This document shows, piece after piece, positions 1-6,482 of a DNA stretch of 9,189 nucleotides (its first letter is position 1; each line of letters begins with the position of its first letter). This DNA is from Bacteroidales bacterium UBA6360. GTDB taxonomy: Bacteria; Bacteroidota; Bacteroidia; Bacteroidales; UBA932. The stretch is taken from the NCBI GenBank assembly GCA_002440085.1, contig DJRM01000006.1, positions 28,280-37,468 on the forward strand, read 5' to 3'. The translations under genes and the position numbers were made by a program. Below the pieces are notes generated by a model. That model saw nothing but the letters and a program-made list of their open reading frames with translations, had not been told where the DNA came from and searched no databases.

Positions 1-566
1 GGACACGCGGGGTGAACACCATCCTGAGCATCCCGAACAACAATGTCCGCAGGCAGTTCTACGAGTACCTCGTCATCGAATACAACAAGATACTTCAGGT
101 CAATATGTCAAAGTTGTCAGAGACCTTCGATTCCGCGGCTCTCGACGGCGACTGGCGTCCGATGATGGAGTACATCTGCCAGCAGTATCACGACACGACC
201 TCTGTCCGAAGCCTCATTCAGGGAGAGAGGAACATCCAGGGATTCATGATGGCATATTTCAGTCTCGACCCCTACTACCTCACAAACCCGGAAGTGGAGC
301 TCAGCCACGGCTACTGCGACTTTTTCCTCATGCCGGACTTCCACCGCTGCGCCACAACGGCCCACGCCTACATCGTCGAGCTGAAATACCTCAAGCCCGA
401 TGCGACCGAGGAGACGGCAGCGAAACAGTGGGACGAGGCTGTGGAGCAGATACGGGGCTACGGCGAGGGCAAGGCGGTCAGGGCTCTTGCAGGGAAGACA
501 GCGCTGCACCTGATTGTGGTACAGATCAAGGGTCACAGTCTCTACCGGATGGATGAGGTCAGGTAG
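1..566 (+). CDS. C-terminal part of an AAA-ATPase-like / PD-(D/E)XK nuclease-domain protein (5' end outside window)
   Basis: The reading frame is open from base 3 to the left edge, so this is the 3' part of a longer gene. The GTG at 12 is probably an internal valine, because the stretch around it (GVNTILSIPNNNVRRQFYEY) resembles the linker that joins the N-terminal AAA-ATPase-like domain to the C-terminal nuclease domain in the PF09820/PF08011 (formerly DUF1703) family. Counting from that GTG, the nuclease-fold residues are D103 in GYCDFFLMPD and E123-x-K125 in YIVELKYLK, the D...ExK core of PD-(D/E)XK enzymes. A helix with AAKQWDEAVEQIRGYG and a last strand (LHLIVVQIKG) follow, as is usual for this fold. 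From family knowledge, these proteins occur in many copies in gut Bacteroidales and their biological role is unsettled. The core residues appear intact, so the domain is not obviously dead. The ATPase half cannot be seen here. Confidence 0.85.
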   Translation, partial: TRGVNTILSIPNNNVRRQFYEYLVIEYNKILQVNMSKLSETFDSAALDGDWRPMMEYICQQYHDTTSVRSLIQGERNIQGFMMAYFSLDPYYLTNPEVELSHGYCDFFLMPDFHRCATTAHAYIVELKYLKPDATEETAAKQWDEAVEQIRGYGEGKAVRALAGKTALHLIVVQIKGHSLYRMDEVR

Positions 567-586
567 ATTGGGATATTTCTAAGCAG

Positions 587-619
587 TTGACAGGACTCGA
601 GTCGCCGATGACTGTTCAA
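587..619. repeat. Imperfect stem-loop enclosing a 10-bp palindrome
   Basis: TTGACAG (587-593) and CTGTTCAA (612-619) can pair as an inverted repeat with one bulged base. The perfect palindrome GACTCGAGTC (594-603) lies directly inside it. It starts 20 bases after the stop codon of the nuclease-domain gene, so it may help end that transcript. No T-run follows, so it is not a classical intrinsic terminator. It could also be a protein-binding site or chance. Confidence 0.3.
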
Positions 620-687
620 TAGACCTCCCGCCCAAAAGGAAAATCCATAAGTCTGTAAGTCAATGCGCGGTTTTACGAAAAATTTGT

Positions 688-695
688 TATATTTG
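688..695 (+). promoter_or_regulatory. Candidate Bacteroidota -7 promoter element for the Lrp/AsnC gene
   Basis: TATATTTG matches the Bacteroidota sigma-ABfr -7 consensus TAnnTTTG exactly and sits 27 bases before the ATG at 723. No good TTTG-type -33 element lies at the expected distance upstream, so only half of the promoter is supported. The short A/T-rich leader has no clear Shine-Dalgarno sequence, which is normal in this phylum. Confidence 0.5.
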
Positions 696-722
696 TGGCC
701 GGTTATATAACAATTGGTAATC

Positions 723-1220
723 ATGATTAACTATCACATCGACGAAATAGACCAGAAGATACTCTCATTTCTCATCCAGAACGCGAGGACTCCGTTTCTT
801 GAGATTGCACGTGAGTGCGGAGTTTCCGGTGCAGCCATCCACCAGAGAGTCAAAAGGTTGGAGAACAACGGAATCATCACGGGCTCAAGAATCCTCGTGA
901 AGCCTCAGGCCATAGGACTGAACATATGCGCGTTCGTGAGCATATCCATTTCCGAGGGAAACAAGTACCCGGAGGTTGTAGACGCACTCGAAAAAGTTCA
1001 GGAAGTAGTTGAATGTCACTTTGTTACCGGTAGATACGCCCTGCTCGTGAAGCTCTATTGCTTCGACCATGACCACCTTATGCAGGTGCTTGTGAACACA
1101 ATTCAGAAACTGCCTTACGTGCAGTCGACTGATACTATGATTTCGTTGGATCAGCCTATCGAGAGACAGGTGTGCGTCGACGAGTATAAGAACACTATTT
1201 TTACTTCTCGCAAGAAATAG
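723..1220 (+). CDS. Lrp/AsnC-family transcriptional regulator
   Basis: A 165-residue DNA-binding regulator of the leucine-responsive/asparagine family, which usually forms dimers or octamers and senses amino acids or related small molecules. Residues 1-60 form the N-terminal winged helix-turn-helix: HIDEIDQKILSFLIQNART opens it, and SGAAIHQRVKRLENNG (about 35-50) holds the recognition helix and start of the wing. Residues 66-145 form the RAM ligand-sensing domain, with the typical turn VTGRYALLVKL at 101-111. The ATG at 723 is preferred over the in-frame TTG at 714, because MINYHIDEIDQ matches the normal family N-terminus and length. It appears to be a single-gene unit with its own candidate promoter, convergent with ispD. 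The ligand and regulon cannot be read from the sequence. Many Lrp proteins regulate neighbours, but nothing here proves that. Confidence 0.93.
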   Translation: MINYHIDEIDQKILSFLIQNARTPFLEIARECGVSGAAIHQRVKRLENNGIITGSRILVKPQAIGLNICAFVSISISEGNKYPEVVDALEKVQEVVECHFVTGRYALLVKLYCFDHDHLMQVLVNTIQKLPYVQSTDTMISLDQPIERQVCVDEYKNTIFTSRKK

Positions 1221-1223
1221 CGG

Positions 1224-1235
1224 GCGGGGCGCCTA
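1224..1235. repeat. Left copy of an exact 12-bp direct repeat
   Basis: GCGGGGCGCCTA occurs here and again at 1372-1383. The two copies bracket the structured gap between the convergent Lrp and ispD genes. The copy starts 4 bases after the lrp stop codon. It could mark the edges of a small inserted element or be a local duplication. Confidence 0.5.
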
Positions 1236-1236
1236 A

Positions 1237-1319
1237 AAGGCGGCCTGCTTCGTTGCATGTGAATTTCAAATCCTCACAACCATAAGGTTGCTCCGGTGTT
1301 GAAATCCACAGTGCGCCTT
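1237..1319. repeat. Nested inverted-repeat element (possible REP-like repeat, structured RNA or bidirectional terminator)
   Basis: Four pairs of arms are nested in order: AAGGC (1237-1241) with GCCTT (1315-1319); GCAtGTG (1255-1261) with CACagTGC (1307-1314); ATTTCAA (1263-1269) with TTGAAAT (1299-1305); and CAACC (1277-1281) with GGTTG (1286-1290) around an ATAA loop. This predicts a long irregular hairpin in DNA or in RNA from either strand. It sits between two convergent genes, where transcription terminators and dispersed intergenic repeats are common. No strong T-run directly follows on either strand, so a plain rho-independent terminator is not the best fit. Function is unknown. Confidence 0.55.
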
Positions 1320-1333
1320 GCATCCAATCCTTT

Positions 1334-1365
1334 TATGCATCCCCTTTCCCTAAGCCGGATGCGTA
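1334..1365. repeat. Second hairpin in the lrp-ispD convergent gap
   Basis: TATGCATCC (1334-1342) pairs with GGATGCGTA (1357-1365), including one T-G pair, around a 14-base loop. A further GCATCC at 1320-1325 could compete for the same partner, which leaves room for alternative folds. It lies just downstream of the ispD stop codon on the minus strand and may contribute to 3'-end formation of the ispD transcript. No T-run supports a classical terminator. Confidence 0.4.
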
Positions 1366-1371
1366 TCAATA

Positions 1372-1383
1372 GCGGGGCGCCTA
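1372..1383. repeat. Right copy of an exact 12-bp direct repeat
   Basis: GCGGGGCGCCTA repeats the sequence at 1224-1235, 148 bases away. This copy abuts the ispD stop codon (1384-1386 on the minus strand). Confidence 0.5.
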
Positions 1384-2088
1384 TCATTTGGAAGAATTGA
1401 AGATAGCACGGGCAAGGAGAAGGTCCTCCTTTGTCGTGAGCTTGATGTTCAGGCGTTCGCCCTTTATGAAAGAGAGGGGGACGCCGCTGCGCTCGACGAC
1501 TGAGGCGTCGTCGGTGAACGAAGTGTCGTATGGCTGGGAATATGCTGACTTAAGAATATCCGAATGGAAAATCTGCGGGGTCTGTACCGAGTAGAGAATG
1601 GAGCGGTCAAGCTTGACGGCAAGAGGTTCGAGGACTTCATCGCCCAAGGCGTCCCTTTTCACCGAGAGGGCGCGCATCGTGTCAACACAGGGCAGCACGG
1701 GGATGAGAGCCGGGAAATTTTCAGCTGCATCGAACATTTTGCGTATCAAAGACTCTGAAACAAACGGACGCACACCGTCGTGAACCGCGACGACAGCATC
1801 GTCGGGCACTTTTTCAAGTGCATTTCGCACCGAATGGAAACGGGTCATTCCGCCGCGGACTATGCTCTGCGGAACGACCATTCCGGAGCTGAGGCAATAT
1901 TTCTTCCAGAAATCAATGTAATCCGGATTCATCACCGTCACCACGCGGATGTCCGGGCAGGCCGAAATAAAACGCTCGATCGTCCTGTGAAGCACCGACT
2001 TCTCGCCTATTTTCAGAAACTGTTTCGGGAGTTCGCCACCCATACGTAGACCGCGGCCTCCGGCAACGACTATCAGATATTTCTTCAT
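1384..2088 (-). CDS. ispD: 2-C-methyl-D-erythritol 4-phosphate cytidylyltransferase (IspD)
   Basis: Cytosolic enzyme of the MEP isoprenoid pathway that joins CTP and methylerythritol 4-phosphate to give CDP-methylerythritol and pyrophosphate. The 234-residue length is normal for the family. Motifs in order: the nucleotide-binding loop VVAGGRGLRMG with R15, followed by LPKQFL with K22 (matching the E. coli catalytic Arg20 and Lys27); VHDGVRPFV with D104 and R107; QTPQ around 169-172; FTDDASVVE from 191; and NIKLTT with K216 (E. coli Lys213 equivalent). All expected active-site residues are present. The frame stays open upstream to 2244, but MKKYLIVVAGG at 2088 is the family N-terminus, so that start is chosen. 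It is transcribed divergently from mreB and converges on the Lrp gene. Its product feeds undecaprenyl and quinone synthesis, which is a functional link to the neighbouring wall-synthesis operon, though co-regulation is only inferred. Confidence 0.95.
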   Translation of the reverse strand: MKKYLIVVAGGRGLRMGGELPKQFLKIGEKSVLHRTIERFISACPDIRVVTVMNPDYIDFWKKYCLSSGMVVPQSIVRGGMTRFHSVRNALEKVPDDAVVAVHDGVRPFVSESLIRKMFDAAENFPALIPVLPCVDTMRALSVKRDALGDEVLEPLAVKLDRSILYSVQTPQIFHSDILKSAYSQPYDTSFTDDASVVERSGVPLSFIKGERLNIKLTTKEDLLLARAIFNSSK

Positions 2089-2158
2089 TTTGTCTGTATT
2101 TTCAGCCCATATTCCCTTTCTCATCAGTCGTGTACGCCCAAATGAGAAAATATATTCG

Positions 2159-2189
2159 CAAATATGAGTTTTTTTGCCTAATTTTACAA
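2159..2189 (-). promoter_or_regulatory. Candidate ispD promoter
   Basis: On the minus strand TTG (2189-2187) is followed after 20 bases by CATATTTG (2166-2159). This resembles the Bacteroidota arrangement of a TTTG-type -33 element and a TAnnTTTG -7 element, with one mismatch in the -7 element. It would give an ispD leader of roughly 65 bases. The A/T-rich surroundings make chance matches likely. Confidence 0.3.
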
Positions 2190-2204
2190 GATTTTTAGAA
2201 TCAG

Positions 2205-2216
2205 CCACGTCCGTGG
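2205..2216. promoter_or_regulatory. Interrupted palindrome, possible operator
   Basis: CCACG-TC-CGTGG is a 5-bp inverted repeat with a 2-base centre, 38 bases before the mreB start and G/C-rich inside A/T-rich DNA. The short centre suits a dimeric regulator site better than an RNA hairpin. No binding protein can be named. Confidence 0.25.
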
Positions 2217-2253
2217 AAAGATTTACGAATTTGAAACAAAACAAAGGTAAGAT

Positions 2254-3276
2254 ATGGCATTCTCATTCTTGACGCAGGAGCTCGCGATTGACCTCGGCAC
2301 GGCTAATACCGTCATATTCCAGAACGACAAGATTGTTCTGGACGAACCGAGCATCGTGGCAATCGACATCGTGACCGGAAAGCCCATCGCATTGGGACAG
2401 AAGGCAAAGACGATGCAGGGAAAGGAAAACCCGAAAATCAGAACGGTCAGGCCTCTCAAGGACGGCGTGATTGCGGACTTCGACGCCGCGGAGATGATGA
2501 TCCGCGGATTCATCAAGCAGATTAACAGCACGCGCAAGTCGCTCTTCCAGCCAAACATCAAGATGGTCGTCGGCATTCCTTCGGGAAGCACGGAGGTGGA
2601 AAAGAGAGCCGTGCGCGACTCTTCAGAGCATGCCGGAGGCAGGGATCTCTACCTGATTTACGAGCCTATGGCCGCGGCGGTCGGAATCGGTCTTGACGTG
2701 CAGGCGGCACGGGGAAACATGATTGTGGACATCGGAGGCGGCACGACCGAGATTGCGGTGATTTCGCTCGGCGGCATCGTGGTGCAGGACAGTATCAAGG
2801 TGGCGGGCGATGTGCTCACGGGGGACATCATGCAGTTCATGCGCCAGCAGCACAACATAAAGGTGGGCGAGGCAACGGCGGAACAGATTAAGATCCGCGT
2901 CGGCTCGGTGCTCACCAAACTCGAGGAGGAACCGGAGCCGATGAAGGTGAACGGGCCGAACCTCATGACGGCGCACCCTGTGGAAGCGACGGTGACCTAT
3001 CAGGAAATCGCGACCTGCCTCGACAAGTCCATCGCGAGAATAGAGACCGGTGTGCTGCATGTTCTTGAACAGACCCCTCCGGAACTTTACTCAGACATAG
3101 TCGAGGGCGGAATCTATCTCTCGGGCGGCGGAGCTCTCCTGCGAGGCCTCGCAAAACGCCTGTCAGACAAGGTGAACATCCAGTTCCATGTGGCTGAAGA
3201 CCCTTTGAGGGCCGTGGCGCGCGGAACCTGCACCGCACTCAAGCATACGGATGACTACGCTTTCCTCATGAGATAG
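2254..3276 (+). CDS. mreB: Rod shape-determining actin homologue MreB
   Basis: Bacterial actin that polymerises with ATP on the inner face of the cytoplasmic membrane and orients the elongation machinery. The 340-residue length is standard. Actin-fold motifs are complete: phosphate-1 IDLGTANT (12-19), the hydrolysis region YEPMAAAVGIGL (136-147), phosphate-2 VDIGGGTTEIAVI (158-170), and adenosine motif GGIYLSGGGALLRGL (285-299). E137 and T165 lie where E. coli has its conserved catalytic-pocket residues. The N-terminus MAFSFLTQELAIDLG is short and hydrophobic and may help membrane attachment in place of the E. coli amphipathic helix; that is inference. It is the first gene of the wall-elongation operon, and mreC starts 11 bases after its stop. 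ATG 2254 is the only sensible start. Confidence 0.98.
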   Translation: MAFSFLTQELAIDLGTANTVIFQNDKIVLDEPSIVAIDIVTGKPIALGQKAKTMQGKENPKIRTVRPLKDGVIADFDAAEMMIRGFIKQINSTRKSLFQPNIKMVVGIPSGSTEVEKRAVRDSSEHAGGRDLYLIYEPMAAAVGIGLDVQAARGNMIVDIGGGTTEIAVISLGGIVVQDSIKVAGDVLTGDIMQFMRQQHNIKVGEATAEQIKIRVGSVLTKLEEEPEPMKVNGPNLMTAHPVEATVTYQEIATCLDKSIARIETGVLHVLEQTPPELYSDIVEGGIYLSGGGALLRGLAKRLSDKVNIQFHVAEDPLRAVARGTCTALKHTDDYAFLMR

Positions 3277-3287
3277 CGCAAGGCCGG

Positions 3288-4109
3288 ATGCAGAAGCGCA
3301 GCCCCATATCAGCAATAGTGACCGCAGTCGTTTTCCTCGCTCTGGAATCGGCTGCGCTTGCCGTTCTGCATTACAACAACGAGCTCCAGCGGAGCTGGAT
3401 TTCCGGCGCCGGACACAGCGCGATGGCAGTGCTCTGGGGCGGAGGAGAGAAAGTGCGGAACTATTTCGGACTCGCGGCTCGCAACGACTCGCTGGCGGCA
3501 GAAAACGCAAGGCTCGCGGAAAAGGTGCGGAAACTTGAGGACAGGCTTGAAGCCGCTGAAATTCAGGTAGGCTTCGGAAACGTTCACGGAGTGAGCGAGC
3601 GCTACCGTTTCACGCCGGCCTCAATCATCAAGGCCAGCAACAATCGCCAGCACAACTACATCATTCTCGACAAGGGTGCCGCAGACGGGATCCTGGTCGG
3701 AGCCGGAATCGTCACGGAGAAAGGTGTTGTCGGAATTGTGGAGAACGTCAGCGAGCACTACTGCTACGGCATCAGTTTCCGCAACTACAACATGAACGTC
3801 AGCGCCCGCCTCGGAAAGGAAGGTCCGGTGGGACCGCTGAGCTGGAACGGCTACAGGAACGCGACGCTTGAGGAAATTCCGCACCACCTTGTGACAGAGC
3901 TCGGAGACACCGTCTACACCAGCGGATTCTCTGCCATATTCCCGAAAGACATTCCGATAGGGGTCACTGTGAAATCAAGGCTCAAGGACGGAGCGACCTA
4001 CAATCTTGAGGTCAGGCTTTTCGAGGATTTCAGCAGTCTGAAATATGTGACAGTCGTCAGCAACGTCGACCACGATGAAATCGAAGAATTAGAAAAGGAG
4101 GGTATTTGA
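3288..4109 (+). CDS. mreC: Rod shape-determining protein MreC
   Basis: Bitopic inner-membrane protein whose periplasmic part binds and activates PBP2 in the elongasome. The 273 residues read as: a short cytoplasmic start, one membrane helix at about 8-28, a periplasmic coiled coil at about 62-92 rich in Leu, Ala, Glu and Arg (NDSLAAENARLAEKVRKLED), then the double beta-domain of MreC. The beta-domain carries family motifs NYIILDKGAADGI (123-135), GVVGIVENVS (146-155), GPLSWNG (182-188) and GDTVYTSGFSAIFPKDIPIG (206-225). Length and motif order are normal. It follows mreB by 11 bases and its stop codon is one base before the mreD start, so translational coupling to mreD is likely. One glutamate (E20) inside the predicted membrane helix is slightly unusual. 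Confidence 0.95.
   Translation: MQKRSPISAIVTAVVFLALESAALAVLHYNNELQRSWISGAGHSAMAVLWGGGEKVRNYFGLAARNDSLAAENARLAEKVRKLEDRLEAAEIQVGFGNVHGVSERYRFTPASIIKASNNRQHNYIILDKGAADGILVGAGIVTEKGVVGIVENVSEHYCYGISFRNYNMNVSARLGKEGPVGPLSWNGYRNATLEEIPHHLVTELGDTVYTSGFSAIFPKDIPIGVTVKSRLKDGATYNLEVRLFEDFSSLKYVTVVSNVDHDEIEELEKEGI
4095..4102 (+). promoter_or_regulatory. Strong Shine-Dalgarno sequence before mreD
   Basis: AAGGAGGG lies inside the last codons of mreC with GGAGG (4097-4101) 9 bases before the mreD ATG. It is a near-perfect anti-16S match. Such sites are uncommon in Bacteroidota, where most starts lack Shine-Dalgarno sequences, and the other operon starts here have weaker ones. Confidence 0.5.
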
Positions 4110-4110
4110 C

Positions 4111-4632
4111 ATGGTACGGACTGACACGAAATTTGTCGTGACCTGGATTCTCCTGATTCTGGCTCAGGTTGTCATCTGCGACTGCATGTTTCTCGGGCCG
4201 CTTGTGACCGTGACGCTGTTGCCGGTGCTGGTGGTTTTCCTCCCCCTGTACACAAGGACGGGAACGGCGATGCTGATTGCATTTGCCGCAGGATTTGCCG
4301 TAGACTGGCTCTCGGACGGGGTTCTGGGACTGAACATGGCTTCGCTCGTGCCGGTGGCGCTGCTTCAGAAACCGCTCGTGAGGCTTTTCATCGGAGAGGA
4401 CACGGTGGTAAGGACAGAAGCGCTGTCCGTGAAGAAAGCCGGCTGGGGGAGGCTCCTTGCCCTCTCAATGGTGTCGACGGCGGTATTCCTGCTGCTGTAT
4501 GTCGCGCTTGACGGAGCCGGTGAAAGAACATTCGGGTTCAGCGCGCTGCGCTTCGCGTGCTCCCTTGCGGCAAGCCTGCCTCTCATTGCAATAGTAATCC
4601 ACATTTTCTCCACCAGAAACACACGGGATTAG
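4111..4632 (+). CDS. mreD: Rod shape-determining membrane protein MreD
   Basis: Small polytopic inner-membrane protein that works with MreC in the elongasome; its exact biochemical role is not well defined. The 173 residues contain about five hydrophobic segments, near 7-27, 28-46, 52-68, 112-132 and 145-166. The conserved loop FAVDWLSDGVLGLNMASLVP (62-81) has the Asp-Gly-Leu-Gly pattern typical of MreD. Sequence conservation in this family is low, so the call rests on this motif, the membrane topology and above all the position between mreC and the PBP2 gene. The start is one base after the mreC stop, with a strong ribosome-binding site. The PBP2 gene begins 3 bases after its stop. Confidence 0.88.
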   Translation: MVRTDTKFVVTWILLILAQVVICDCMFLGPLVTVTLLPVLVVFLPLYTRTGTAMLIAFAAGFAVDWLSDGVLGLNMASLVPVALLQKPLVRLFIGEDTVVRTEALSVKKAGWGRLLALSMVSTAVFLLLYVALDGAGERTFGFSALRFACSLAASLPLIAIVIHIFSTRNTRD

Positions 4633-4635
4633 GTT

Positions 4636-6480
4636 ATGGTTCTTGACCGGAAAAATAAGCTGCTGATTGGTCTGGGGGCGGCGACGTTCGTCCTCATAGT
4701 CCGGCTTTTCATCATCCAGATCATCGACGACCGCTACAAGATTGACTCGTCGAACAATTCGATGGTCTATTCCACGATATACCCCACACGAGGCATAATC
4801 CACGACCGCAACGACCGGATTCTCGTCGGCAACAAGGTGGTCTACGACCTTCTTGTGACCCCACGCGAGGTCACGGCATTCGACACGCTCGCATTCTGCA
4901 AGGTTCTGGACATAGACACGCTGTTTGTCAAGGAAAAGATGGCGGAATACAGGAAATACCGGTCTCGGATAGGCTGGCAGACGCTGACTTTTCTCAAGCA
5001 GCTCCCGGCGGAAAGATATATGAAGTTCTCCGAGGTGGAGTTCAAGTTTCCGGGGTTCCGAGGGCAGGCCCGAAGCGTCAGGGAATATCCCTACAACGCC
5101 GGAGGCAATCTCCTTGGCTATGTGTCGGAAGTCGATGCGGACTTCCTGAAAAAGCATCCTGACGAGTACCGAAGCGGGGACTATGCGGGAAAGACCGGGA
5201 TTGAGGCGGCGATGGAAAGAGAACTGAAGGGAGAGAAAGGCTACAACATCTATCTCCGCAATTCGAGCAACCGCATCGAATCCCGCTTCCGTGATGGCGA
5301 GATGGACCGCGAGGCCGTGCCGGGAAAGGACATAACGACCACAATCGATGCGGAACTCCAGCACTACGGGCAGATGCTCATGGACCACAAGGTCGGTTCA
5401 TTGGTGGCAATCGAACCTTCTACAGGAGAGATACTTACAATGGTGTCAAGCCCCGGAATCGACGTGGATATGCTCGCCGACATCGGCAACCACTACTCGG
5501 AGATTCTGAACAATCCCTACAAGCCGATGTTCAACCGTGCGGTGCAGGCTCCGTATCCTCCGGGCTCGGTGTTCAAACTCGTGAACGCGCTGATCGGCCT
5601 GCAGGAGGGAGTTGTCACCCCCGGAACTCTGCATCCGTGCAGCAAGGGCTACCACTTTGGCAAAAACAAGCTCGGATGCCATATCCACAAGTCGCCGCTG
5701 AACCTTGAGGAGTCGATAATGATGTCCTGCAACGCCTATTACTGCTACGTTCTGCGCGACATTCTCGACAACAAGAAATATGCGAACGTCGCGGAGGGTC
5801 TGGACGCGTGGAACAGTTACGTCAAGAGCTTCGGGTTCGGACAGAAGCTCGGAAGCGACTTCCCGTCAGAGCTCGGAGGCTTCGTGCCAGATTCAAAATA
5901 CTACGACAAACGCTACCACAAGGGCGGATGGAAATCATTGACAGTCATATCCCTGTCCATCGGACAGGGAGAGCTCGGATGCACTCCGCTGCACCTGGCG
6001 AACCTCTGCGCGACCGTGGCGAACCGGGGATATTACTACATCCCGCACATCATCAAGGACTCTGAAAATCACCGGATTGACGACAAATACCGGACACGTC
6101 ACTACACAAAGGTCGACACCGTGCATTTCCCGAAAGTCATCAACGGGATGTACCGTGCGGTGAACAGCGGATACGGCTCAGGCGGAACGGCGAGCGTAGC
6201 GGCGGTGCCCGGGCTGGAAATTTGCGGAAAGACGGGAACCGCACAGAATCCGCGTGGAGACGACAACTCCGTGTTCATCTGCTTCGCGCCCAAGGACAAT
6301 CCGAAGATTGCGGTGGCGGCATACGTTGAGAACGGCGGATTCGGAGCGACATGGGCAGCCCCGATAGCATCGCTTCTGGTGGAAAAATACCTCAACGGTG
6401 AGATTTCGGACGCCCGCAAGCCGCTGGAGCAGAGGGTACTGTCCGGAGACTTGATGCATAAGGTAAAGAAAGACAGATAG
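4636..6480 (+). CDS. mrdA: Penicillin-binding protein 2, elongasome DD-transpeptidase
   Basis: Class B penicillin-binding protein that cross-links new lateral-wall peptidoglycan in the periplasm, working as a pair with RodA. The 614 residues start with one membrane anchor (about 8-30), then the pedestal/dimerisation domain (YPTRGIIHDRNDRILVGN at 49-66; REYPYNAGGNLLGYVSEVD at 149-167; GKTGIEAAMERELKGEKG at 185-202), then the transpeptidase domain. Active-site motifs are intact: S311-V-F-K314 with the acylated serine, S364-C-N366, and K532-T-G534. A stretch unlike textbook PBPs is rich in Cys and His between the first two motifs (C335, H340, C348, H349, H351, C365). E. coli PBP2 has a zinc site in the same general region, so a metal site here is a reasonable inference. 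The start at 4636 is 3 bases after mreD; rodA begins 2 bases after the stop. Expected to be a beta-lactam target. Confidence 0.97.
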   Translation: MVLDRKNKLLIGLGAATFVLIVRLFIIQIIDDRYKIDSSNNSMVYSTIYPTRGIIHDRNDRILVGNKVVYDLLVTPREVTAFDTLAFCKVLDIDTLFVKEKMAEYRKYRSRIGWQTLTFLKQLPAERYMKFSEVEFKFPGFRGQARSVREYPYNAGGNLLGYVSEVDADFLKKHPDEYRSGDYAGKTGIEAAMERELKGEKGYNIYLRNSSNRIESRFRDGEMDREAVPGKDITTTIDAELQHYGQMLMDHKVGSLVAIEPSTGEILTMVSSPGIDVDMLADIGNHYSEILNNPYKPMFNRAVQAPYPPGSVFKLVNALIGLQEGVVTPGTLHPCSKGYHFGKNKLGCHIHKSPLNLEESIMMSCNAYYCYVLRDILDNKKYANVAEGLDAWNSYVKSFGFGQKLGSDFPSELGGFVPDSKYYDKRYHKGGWKSLTVISLSIGQGELGCTPLHLANLCATVANRGYYYIPHIIKDSENHRIDDKYRTRHYTKVDTVHFPKVINGMYRAVNSGYGSGGTASVAAVPGLEICGKTGTAQNPRGDDNSVFICFAPKDNPKIAVAAYVENGGFGATWAAPIASLLVEKYLNGEISDARKPLEQRVLSGDLMHKVKKDR

Positions 6481-6482
6481 TT

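Larger units (their letters stand above)
2089..2253. promoter_or_regulatory. Divergent ispD-mreB promoter region
   Basis: This 165-base A/T-rich gap must hold start signals for ispD leftward and the mreB operon rightward. For mreB I find only weak matches: TAATTTTA at 2179-2186 resembles the -7 consensus TAnnTTTG but has a final A and no good -33 partner. The mreB ATG has AAAGG at 2243-2247, a modest ribosome-binding sequence. Candidates for ispD and a palindrome are listed separately. Confidence 0.5.

Noticed and set aside
12..14. GTG as the true start of a 184-residue protein
   Set aside because: The frame stays open to the left edge and the sequence across the GTG matches the interdomain linker of the longer family, so the gene is truncated by the window and not short.
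714..722. TTG start for the Lrp gene
   Set aside because: The ATG at 723 gives the normal N-terminus; the TTG would add three residues with no support.
1221..1383. tRNA or CRISPR array in the structured gap
   Set aside because: No cloverleaf with anticodon arm or CCA-type end, and only two 12-bp direct copies 148 bases apart, which is not a repeat-spacer array.
1221..1383. Insertion sequence
   Set aside because: No transposase reading frame in or near it and no terminal inverted repeats of the usual type; only the short direct repeats hint at insertion.
2089..2244. Upstream extension of ispD by 52 codons
   Set aside because: The frame is open but the IspD family begins at MKKYLIVVAGG; the extension is A/T-rich and overlaps the likely promoter region.
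2623..3060. 145-codon minus-strand frame over mreB
   Set aside because: Antisense to conserved actin motifs; composition typical of a shadow frame.
4465..5388. 307-codon open frame on the minus strand over mreD and the PBP2 gene
   Set aside because: It is antisense to two well-supported genes, has a composition rich in Arg, His, Val and Asp without recognisable domains, and is expected from G/C-rich third positions.
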